This document shows positions 40,568 to 46,630 of a stretch of DNA of 53,458 bases, one piece after another; within the stretch, counting starts at the first letter, position 1, and each line of letters starts with the position of its first letter. The notes beneath the pieces were generated by a model that was given only the letters and a program-made list of their open reading frames with translations, had not been told where the DNA came from and did no database searches. This DNA is from Acidimicrobiales bacterium (GTDB lineage Bacteria > Actinomycetota > Acidimicrobiia > Acidimicrobiales > DASWMK01), in the NCBI GenBank assembly GCA_036399815.1, contig DASWMK010000010.1, forward strand, positions 1 to 53,458, in the 5' to 3' direction. Both the position numbers and the translations under genes were made by a program.

Positions 40568-41254
40568 TCAGGCCTGTTCGGGGTCGACCAGCCTCACGCC
40601 GACGCCGCGGACGGTCCGGAGGTACCGCGGCTCGTTGGCGGACTCGCCCAGCTTGCGGCGCAGCCACGAGAGGTGGACGTCGACCGTCTTGTCGGCCCCG
40701 CCGAAGGGCTGCTGCCAGATGTCGGCCAGGAGCTGGCGCTTGGAGACCACGTCGCCGGCCCGGGCCGCGAGGTAGTGGAGGAGGTCGAACTCCTTGCGGG
40801 TGAGGTCGAGGGCCCGGTCGCCGAGGTGGGCCTCCCGGCTGCGGGGGTCGACGCGGAGCTCGCCCACCTGGATGGCCCGGTCGCCGTCCTCGTCCCGGGA
40901 GCGGCGCAGCAGGGCCCGGATGCGGGCGTCCAGCTGGTCGGCCGAGAACGGCTTCACGACGTAGTCGTCGGCGCCGGCGTCGAGGGTCCGCACGATCTCG
41001 TGCTCGTCGTCCCTCGCGGTGGCGACGATGACGGGGACGGCGCTGACCGCCCGCAGCATCTTCAGCACCTCCCGGCCGTCGACGTCGGGGAGGCCGAGGT
41101 CGAGGACGACGACGTCGGGCGGGTCCTCGAGGACCTGGTGGAGCCCGGCCATGCCGGTCGATGCCGACCGCACCGCGTGACCGCGCTCGTCGAGCGCCCT
41201 GGCGACGGCCTGCCGGATGGCGGGGTCGTCCTCGATCAACGCGATGACGGCCAT
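40568..41254 (-). CDS. OmpR-family response regulator
   Basis: A 228-residue regulator: receiver domain with acidic pocket (EDD, residues 8-10), phospho-acceptor Asp52 in VVVLDLGLPD, and the Lys in YVVKPF, then an OmpR/PhoB winged-helix domain (LDLTRKEFDLLHYLA, VDVHLSWLRRKLG, RTVRGVGVRL). ATG 41254 is supported by TACCGT 7 nt upstream; the longer frame from 41308 is rejected. Cognate kinase follows. Two 10-bp direct repeats upstream may be its own binding sites. Confidence 0.92.
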   Translation of the reverse strand: MAVIALIEDDPAIRQAVARALDERGHAVRSASTGMAGLHQVLEDPPDVVVLDLGLPDVDGREVLKMLRAVSAVPVIVATARDDEHEIVRTLDAGADDYVVKPFSADQLDARIRALLRRSRDEDGDRAIQVGELRVDPRSREAHLGDRALDLTRKEFDLLHYLAARAGDVVSKRQLLADIWQQPFGGADKTVDVHLSWLRRKLGESANEPRYLRTVRGVGVRLVDPEQA

Positions 41255-41261
41255 GGGGGAA

Positions 41262-41303
41262 ACGGTACGCAGGCCGCGGACGTCGGGCGAGGGACGGTAC
41301 GCA
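41262..41303 (-). promoter_or_regulatory. leaderless -10 box plus 10-bp direct repeats upstream of the response regulator
   Basis: TGCGTACCGT (read leftward) occurs at 41271-41262 and 41303-41294, 32 bp apart, close to three helical turns. The proximal copy contains TACCGT, 7 nt before the ATG, and so also serves as a -10 box. Autoregulation by the response regulator is inferred. Confidence 0.45.
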
Positions 41304-41368
41304 CCCACAAGGGGGATTTAGTCGCCCGTTAGGCCGGATCGGGGGCCCCGTCGGCGACAATTGCCGCC

Positions 41369-42001
41369 GTGCGCCGTCGCAGCATCCTCATCGCCGTCTG
41401 GCTGGCCGGCACCGTGCTGGCGACGTCGCTCGCCTGGTCGGCGGTCAGCCTGGTCGGCGCGAGGGTGGGCGAGCAGCAGGCCGCGGCCACCGACCTCGTC
41501 GTCGCCGAGCGGGCCCCGTCGACCCAGGGCGCCGGGTCGCCGTCGACCACCACGACCGCCGTCGTCGTCACCGAGGTGGCGAGGGGCGGGCAGGCGTCGT
41601 TCACCTGCGTGGACGGGGAGCCGGCGCTGGTCGACGCCTCCCCGAACCTCGGGTGGGAGCGCGACACCCGGGCCCCCGACGGCCAGGTGTGGTTCGACCA
41701 CGACGGCGACGACTCCGCCATCCTCGCCACCTGCGAGGCCGGCGTGCCGATCGTCGAGGTCAGCGAGGACGACTACGACGAGGACGAGCCGGCGACGTCG
41801 ACGACGGTCGCCACCACCGCCGCCCCGCCCGCCACCACGGCCCCGGCGGCCACCGCCCCGCCGACCTCGTTCGACGACCACGGCGCCGACGACGACCACG
41901 TCGACTCCACCGACACGACCTTCGACGACCACGGCGGGGACGACGGCGGCGGTGGGGACGACGACGGCGGCGGCGACGACCACGGCGGCGACGACGACTG
42001 A
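41369..42001 (+). CDS. exported or membrane-anchored Asp/His-rich protein
   Basis: A 210-residue protein: one N-terminal hydrophobic helix (residues 5-27) that anchors or exports it, a small folded part with two Cys (FTCVDGEPALV and LATCEAGVP, about 75-125), a Thr/Ala/Pro linker, and a C-terminal tail from about 165 made almost wholly of Asp, His and Gly. The tail could bind divalent metal. GTG 41369 has a GACAAT box 7 nt upstream. It is divergent from the two-component system by 114 nt and may be its target. Function otherwise unknown. Confidence 0.7.
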   Translation: MRRRSILIAVWLAGTVLATSLAWSAVSLVGARVGEQQAAATDLVVAERAPSTQGAGSPSTTTTAVVVTEVARGGQASFTCVDGEPALVDASPNLGWERDTRAPDGQVWFDHDGDDSAILATCEAGVPIVEVSEDDYDEDEPATSTTVATTAAPPATTAPAATAPPTSFDDHGADDDHVDSTDTTFDDHGGDDGGGGDDDGGGDDHGGDDD

Positions 42002-42026
42002 CCCCTGAGGGGGGCGGCCGCCGCGC

Positions 42027-42911
42027 TCAGGCGCGGATGGCGGCGCTCGCCTCGGCGAGGGCCTCGTCCAGGCGGCCCTCGCTGTTCACGACCACGTGGT
42101 CGTAGTAGGGGCGGTAGTGCTCCACCTTGGCGGCGTTGCCGAGGCGCTCCTCGATCTGCTCCGGGGTGTTCACCCCCCGCTGGAGCAGGCGGGTGGCCAG
42201 GTCCTCCCTGGGCGCCGTGATCAGCAGGGTGACGGCCTCGGGCAGCAGGCGCTTCACCCAGCGCACCCCGCCGAGGTTCATCACGCCCAGCGCGCTGGCC
42301 CCGCCGACGACCGGCGGGAGGGCGACGTCCCAGGCCAGGCCGTAGCTCATGCCGAACTCGAAGTGGCGGTACTCGAGGAACCCGCCGGCCGCCGCGGTCT
42401 CGGCGAACGAGTCGGCCGACACGAACACGTACTCGGCGTCGTCGTCGGGGCTGCGGCGCTGGCGGGTGGTGTGCCGGCGCACGTAGTGGAGCCCCTCGTC
42501 CCGGACGAGCGCGTGGGCCAGGGTGGTCTTGCCCGACGCGCTGGGGCCGTCGACGAGGACCAGCCGGCCGGCCCCTTCGCCGGCCGCCGCGAGGCGGGCG
42601 CGCCACGTCCCGGCGGCGGCGTGCATGGCGACGAGGTGGTCGTAGGGCCAGCGCAGGACGTCGGCCTCGTCCACGGCCAGCGCCGTCGTGACGACCTCGG
42701 CCTCGGTCGCCGACCCGGCGCACACGGCGACGAACGTGCCGACGTCGGCGACCTCGTCCACGTGCACGACCCAGCCGTCCCGCGAGAACGAGCGCCGGGC
42801 GGCCACCCCCGGCTCGGGGTCGACCTCCACCGGCCGGCCGCCCAGCCGCTCGCAGGCGTCGACGACGGCCGCCGGGTCGTCGCACCACGACCGCACCTCC
42901 ACCCCGCTCAC
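42027..42911 (-). CDS. CYTH-like domain fused to guanylate-kinase-like P-loop kinase
   Basis: A 294-residue fusion. Residues 1-95 look like a reduced CYTH (triphosphate tunnel) domain: VEVRSWCDDPAAVV at the start and the VVHVDEVADVGTFVAV strand typical of CYTH proteins. Residues 110-294 form a P-loop kinase: DGPSASGKTTL (Walker A), then YVRRHTTRQRRSPDD and YVFVSADSFAETAAAGGFLEYRHF, as in guanylate kinase and PhnN. Substrate is unknown. GTG 42911 overlaps the GNAT stop as GTGA, so the two are translationally coupled. Confidence 0.68.
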   Translation of the reverse strand: MSGVEVRSWCDDPAAVVDACERLGGRPVEVDPEPGVAARRSFSRDGWVVHVDEVADVGTFVAVCAGSATEAEVVTTALAVDEADVLRWPYDHLVAMHAAAGTWRARLAAAGEGAGRLVLVDGPSASGKTTLAHALVRDEGLHYVRRHTTRQRRSPDDDAEYVFVSADSFAETAAAGGFLEYRHFEFGMSYGLAWDVALPPVVGGASALGVMNLGGVRWVKRLLPEAVTLLITAPREDLATRLLQRGVNTPEQIEERLGNAAKVEHYRPYYDHVVVNSEGRLDEALAEASAAIRA

Positions 42912-43399
42912 CAGCGCAGCTCCAGCTCGAGCTCGTCGCGGATCGGGATCCCGTCGTCGCCGGTCTCCGGGATCTCCGGCTTCAACCGCCGCGACCCGGC
43001 GACGGCGCCGACGTGGGCGGCGGCGAGCACCATCCCCCGCCGCTGGTACCACCGGAAGGCGGCCGTGTTGTCGTTGGTGGTGATCAGCCAGAGCCGCCGG
43101 CAGCGGCGGCGCCTGGCCTCGGCGGCGGCCGCGGCGAGCAGCGCCGAGCCGGCGCCCCGCCCGGGGACGGCGGCGTGCAGGGTGACGACCTCGAGGTCGT
43201 CACCGTCGGGCCGCCACGTGAGCAGGGCGAGGCGGTCGCCGCCGGGCGCCTCGGCGACGAGCCCGTCGAGGTCGGCGGGGTGGAACAGGCGGCCGCGGGA
43301 GACGACCCTGGCGCTGTGGTGCGCGGCGAGGAACGCCTCCACCCAGCCGCGGTCGGCCGCGCCGGCGGTCCGCGCCTGCACCCGGTCGGCGTCGTCCAC
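42908..43399 (-). CDS. GNAT-family N-acetyltransferase
   Basis: A 163-residue acetyltransferase of the GNAT fold. The acetyl-CoA loop PGRGAGSALL follows strand 4 (LEVVTLHAAVPG), and LITTNDNTAAFRWYQRRGM is the usual strand 5/helix 4 region. Substrate unknown. GTG 43399 has a CAGACT box 6 nt upstream on its strand, mirroring that of the divergent MOSC gene 49 nt away. The stop overlaps the CYTH-kinase start by 4 nt. Confidence 0.85.
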   Translation of the reverse strand: MDDADRVQARTAGAADRGWVEAFLAAHHSARVVSRGRLFHPADLDGLVAEAPGGDRLALLTWRPDGDDLEVVTLHAAVPGRGAGSALLAAAAAEARRRRCRRLWLITTNDNTAAFRWYQRRGMVLAAAHVGAVAGSRRLKPEIPETGDDGIPIRDELELELRW

Positions 43400-43404
43400 C
43401 GCCG

Positions 43405-43442
43405 CAGTCTGGCCCACGGGCGGGGCGGGACCGGCCAGACTG
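43405..43442. promoter_or_regulatory. divergent promoter region with 10-bp inverted repeat
   Basis: CAGTCTGGCC (43405-43414) and GGCCAGACTG (43433-43442) are perfect inverted copies separated by 18 nt. Each contains CAGACT on its own strand, 6 or 7 nt before the GNAT and MOSC start codons, so the element may be two mirrored -10 boxes, an operator, or both. Confidence 0.45.
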
Positions 43443-43448
43443 GCGGCC

Positions 43449-44411
43449 GTGCCCGTCGAGACCTGCGCCGGGTGCCGCTTCGACGGCGCCGACGTCACCA
43501 CCACCGACGCCACCCGGTCGGTGCGCACGGCCGCCACCCGCTGGCGCCACCACCTCGAGGGCATCGGGCTCGACGCGCTCACCGCCCGCACCGCCGGCCG
43601 CTGGTCGGCGGTCGACCACCTCGCCCGGGACCGGGACCTCACCGCGGCGATGGCCGACGTGCTGGCCGCCATGGCCGGCGACGCCCCGCCGGTCGCCCGC
43701 CTCGACCTGCCCGACCCGCCGGCCGCCGAGGAGCCGGTGGGCGTCGTGATCGAGACGCTCGACGAGGCGGCCGCCCGCCTGGTGGAGGCGGTGGCGGGCT
43801 TCGGCCGGGACGGGTGGCGGCGCACGGCGACCGTCGACGGGGTGGAGGTGGACGCCGCCTGGGTGCTGCGCCACGCCGCCCACGCCGCCGAGCACCACCC
43901 GCTGCTCGCCGGCCGGGCCCTGCGCGACGCCGGCGCCGGCGCGCCGACCGCGACCGGCTCGGTGGCCCAGGTCAGCGTCAACCGGGGCGGCGTCCCGAAG
44001 GAGCCGGTGCCGTCGGCCCGGATCGGGCGGCGGGGCCTGGCCGGCGACCGCCAGGCGACCCGGCGCCTGCACGGCACGACTTGGCAGGCCGTGTGCCTGT
44101 GGTCGCTGGAGCGGATCGACGCGCTGCGGGCCGAGGGGCACGAGGTGTTCCCGGGCGCCACCGGCGAGAACCTGACCGTCGCCGGGCTCGACTGGTCGAC
44201 CGTCCGGCCCGGCGTGCAGCTGCGGGCCGGCGGCGCCCTGCTGGCCGTCACCGCCTACGCCACGCCGTGCCATCAGAACGCCCGCTGGTTCCTCCGCGGC
44301 GACCCCATGCGCATGCGCCACGAGCGCCACCCGGGCTGGAGCCGGGTCTACGCCACCGTGCTGGAGGACGGCGAGGTCCGCACCGGCGACCCGGTGGTGG
44401 TGGAGCCGTGA
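43449..44411 (+). CDS. DinB-like domain fused to MOSC domain
   Basis: A 320-residue fusion. Residues 1-165 resemble the DinB/mycothiol-dependent four-helix bundle (RWRHHLEGIG, AGRWSAVDHLARDRDLTAAM, WVLRHAAHAAEHHPLLAGRAL with the metal-site His residues). Residues 175-320 are a MOSC domain (GLAGDRQATRRLHGTTWQAVCLW, GHEVFPGATGENLTVAGLDW, YATPCHQNARWF with the conserved Cys near 272, and a RVYATVLEDGEVRTGD ending). MOSC proteins carry sulfur or bind molybdenum cofactor. Substrate unknown. Its TGA overlaps the ridA start by 4 nt. Confidence 0.82.
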   Translation: MPVETCAGCRFDGADVTTTDATRSVRTAATRWRHHLEGIGLDALTARTAGRWSAVDHLARDRDLTAAMADVLAAMAGDAPPVARLDLPDPPAAEEPVGVVIETLDEAAARLVEAVAGFGRDGWRRTATVDGVEVDAAWVLRHAAHAAEHHPLLAGRALRDAGAGAPTATGSVAQVSVNRGGVPKEPVPSARIGRRGLAGDRQATRRLHGTTWQAVCLWSLERIDALRAEGHEVFPGATGENLTVAGLDWSTVRPGVQLRAGGALLAVTAYATPCHQNARWFLRGDPMRMRHERHPGWSRVYATVLEDGEVRTGDPVVVEP

Positions 44412-44794
44412 GCGACCGCCGCCGGGTGTCGTCGGGGTCGCCCTACGAGCCGGTGATCGGCTTCAGCCGGGCCGTGCGGGTCGGCGACCGGGTGGTCGTG
44501 GCCGGCACCGGGCCGATCTGGCCCGACGGGTCCTGCGCCCCCGACCCGGGCGACCAGGCCCGCCGGTGCCTGGAGATCATCGAGACCGCGCTGCTGGCCG
44601 CCGACGCCTCGCTGGCCGACGTCGTCCGCACCCGCATGTACGTCACCGACGCGGCCGTGGCCGACGCCGTCGGCCGGGCCCACGGCGAGGTGCTGGGCGA
44701 GGTCCGCCCGGCGTCCACCATGGTCGTCGTCGCCGGCCTGGTCGACCCCCGCTGGGTGGTCGAGATCGAGGCCGAGGCGGTGGTCGAGCGCTGA
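44408..44794 (+). CDS. RidA/YjgF-family protein
   Basis: A 128-residue RidA-superfamily protein. The archetype hydrolyses reactive enamine/imine intermediates from PLP enzymes. Family landmarks are GSPYEPVIGFSRAVRVGDRVVVAGTGP, the R-T-R-M-Y-V-T-D segment (with the Arg that binds the substrate carboxylate), and the RPASTMVVVAGLVDPRWVVEIEA ending. GTG 44408 overlaps the MOSC stop (GTGA), and its own TGA overlaps the next CTG start (CTGA). Confidence 0.9.
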   Translation: MSDRRRVSSGSPYEPVIGFSRAVRVGDRVVVAGTGPIWPDGSCAPDPGDQARRCLEIIETALLAADASLADVVRTRMYVTDAAVADAVGRAHGEVLGEVRPASTMVVVAGLVDPRWVVEIEAEAVVER

Positions 44795-45432
44795 CCGTCA
44801 CCCCCGAGGACGTCCTCGCCGCGGCCAAGGGGATGCTGGCCGCCGGCCTCGTCGCCGGCACGGCCGGGAACGTCTCCGGGCGGCTGGCCGACGGCACGGT
44901 GTGCGCCACCCCGTCGTCGCTGCCGTACGGGCCGATGGAGGTGGCCGACCTGGTCGTCGTCGACCGGGACGGCACCGTCGTCGACGGGAGCCGCCCGCCG
45001 ACCTCCGAGCTCGCCCTCCACCTCGCCTGCTACCGCGCCTTCCCCGAGGTGCACGGGGTCGTGCACGCCCACCCGGTCCACGCCAGCGCGTTCGCCGTCG
45101 TCGGCCGGCCCGTGCCCGCCGTCATCGAGGAGGCCGTGCTGTTCGTCGGCGGCGACGTGCCGGTGTGCGGCTTCCGCGCGACCGGGTCGGCCGCGCTCGG
45201 GGAGGAGGCCTGCCGCCACCTGGCCGACCGGGGCGCCGCGCTGCTCGCCAACCACGGCCTGGTCGCCGTCGGCCGCGACCCCGACGACGCCCTCCACGTG
45301 GCCACGGTGGTGGAGCGGGTGGCCCACGTCGCCTGGGCCGCGTCGGCGCTCGGCGCCGCCGTCCCCGTCCCCCCGGACGCCGTCGGCGCGCTGGCCCGCG
45401 CCTACCGCGCCCGGCGCGCGTCGTCGCCGTAG
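44791..45432 (+). CDS. class II aldolase/adducin-family protein, probable CTG start
   Basis: A 213-residue zinc-dependent aldolase-fold protein (fuculose-phosphate aldolase/ribulose-phosphate epimerase type). Motifs: GLVAGTAGNVSGRL near residue 19, SSLPYGPMEVADLVVVD, PTSELALHLACYRAF with the catalytic Glu, HGVVHAHPVHASAF with the zinc His pair near 90, and LLANHGLVAVG with the third His. CTG 44791 overlaps the ridA TGA (CTGA). The nearest alternative, an ATG about 14 codons in, would cut the first helix; upstream GTG codons lie deep inside ridA. Confidence 0.82.
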   Translation: MTVTPEDVLAAAKGMLAAGLVAGTAGNVSGRLADGTVCATPSSLPYGPMEVADLVVVDRDGTVVDGSRPPTSELALHLACYRAFPEVHGVVHAHPVHASAFAVVGRPVPAVIEEAVLFVGGDVPVCGFRATGSAALGEEACRHLADRGAALLANHGLVAVGRDPDDALHVATVVERVAHVAWAASALGAAVPVPPDAVGALARAYRARRASSP

Positions 45433-45439
45433 CCGGCGC

Positions 45440-45445
45440 TACGTT
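45440..45445 (+). promoter_or_regulatory. -10 box before the beta-helix gene
   Basis: TACGTT lies 44 nt upstream of ATG 45490, with AAGGAG at 45479-45484 as ribosome-binding site. Confidence 0.35.
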
Positions 45446-45489
45446 CCGCCCCGGGCGGCGGCCTGTCCGACGACGACGAAGGAGCACTG

Positions 45490-46581
45490 ATGCGGCTACG
45501 TCGGTTGCTGGGAGCCGGCCTCGCGGCTGGCCTGGGGATGCCGGTCGCGCTGGCGTCACCGGCCGCGGCGGCGACGATCGTCGTCGGCCCGGGGCAGTCC
45601 ATCCAGGCCGCCATCGACCGGGCCGACCCCGGTGACGTCGTCGTGGTCGAGGCGGGCGTCTACCGCGAGCAGCTCAACATCTACGAGGACAACATCACGC
45701 TGCGGGGCCAGAACGCCGTCCTGAAGCCGCCGCGCCAGCTGCGGCCGAACAACTGCGCCGACGGGCCCGGCCAGCCGAGCCGCGACGGCATCTGCATCTT
45801 CGCCGGCGTGAACGAGCAGGGCACCATCCAGATCTCGAACGTGCGCGTGTCGGGCTTCTCGGTCCTGAACTTCCCGGGGACCGGCATCCTGGCCCTGTTC
45901 GGCGACCGGGTGACGATCGAGGACAACCGGGCCGTCGACAACGGCGAGTACGGCATCGCCGCCTTCAGCTCGCAGCGCACGACGTTCCGCACCAACCGGG
46001 TCGAGGGCAGCTCCGAGGCCGGGCTCTACCTGGGCGACACGACGGGGCCGGGGAACCTCGTCACCGGCAACTACGCCGCCGGCAACGGGCTGTTCGGCCT
46101 GTTCGTCAGGGACGCGCTGGGCGGCACGGTCAGCGGCAACACCGCCGTCGACAACTGCTCGGGCTTCATGTTCCTCGACACCCCGTCGAACGGGGTGGGT
46201 AACACCGCCGGCTGGCGGATCACCGAGAACGTCGCCTCGCACAACGACGAGGTGTGCACGCCCGACGACGAGGGCGACCCGCCGGTGGCCGGCGCCGGCA
46301 TCGTCCTCCTCGGCGCCCAGAGCACCACCGTCGAGGAGAACACCGTCCAGGACCACGACGGGCGCGGCAACCCGTCCATCGCCAGCGGCGGCATCGTCCT
46401 CGCCGACGCCACCGAGCTCGGCGGCGGCGTGGCGGCCGCCAACGTCATCCGCTTCAACACGGCCCGCCGCAACCTCCCGAACGACATCGACGCCAGCGGT
46501 GCCGCCGGGGTCAACATGATCAAGCACAACGTCTGCCAGCGGAGCGACCCGGCCGAGCTCTGCCAGCAGTCCAGCCCGTAG
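45490..46581 (+). CDS. secreted right-handed parallel beta-helix protein
   Basis: A 363-residue exported protein: signal peptide residues 1-28 (ending SPAAAA), then a PbH1/NosD-like beta-helix. The start of the helix domain reads IVVGPGQSIQAAIDRADPGDVVVVEAGVYREQL, typical of NosD and polysaccharide-lyase-like proteins, followed by many short coils with a G-N-x-A/V-x-x-N pattern (GNYAAGNGLFG, GNTAVDNCSG). No catalytic residues can be named. ATG 45490 has AAGGAG 5 nt upstream. Confidence 0.87.
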   Translation: MRLRRLLGAGLAAGLGMPVALASPAAAATIVVGPGQSIQAAIDRADPGDVVVVEAGVYREQLNIYEDNITLRGQNAVLKPPRQLRPNNCADGPGQPSRDGICIFAGVNEQGTIQISNVRVSGFSVLNFPGTGILALFGDRVTIEDNRAVDNGEYGIAAFSSQRTTFRTNRVEGSSEAGLYLGDTTGPGNLVTGNYAAGNGLFGLFVRDALGGTVSGNTAVDNCSGFMFLDTPSNGVGNTAGWRITENVASHNDEVCTPDDEGDPPVAGAGIVLLGAQSTTVEENTVQDHDGRGNPSIASGGIVLADATELGGGVAAANVIRFNTARRNLPNDIDASGAAGVNMIKHNVCQRSDPAELCQQSSP

Positions 46582-46591
46582 CGGGCGGGGC

Positions 46592-46630
46592 CGGGGGGCG
46601 GCCGCCCGCTCAGGCGGCGGCCGCCCCCCG
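46592..46630. terminator. 14-bp inverted repeat between convergent genes
   Basis: Positions 46592-46605 and 46617-46630 are perfect inverted copies around an 11-nt loop that holds the helD stop codon. It lies 11 nt past the beta-helix stop and could terminate both genes. The right arm also encodes the Ala-rich C-terminus of HelD. Confidence 0.55.

Noticed and set aside
41800-41999. Asp/His/Thr-rich stretch as a simple DNA repeat only
   Set aside because: The frame is open with a plausible signal helix and folded part upstream, so it is kept as a coding tail.
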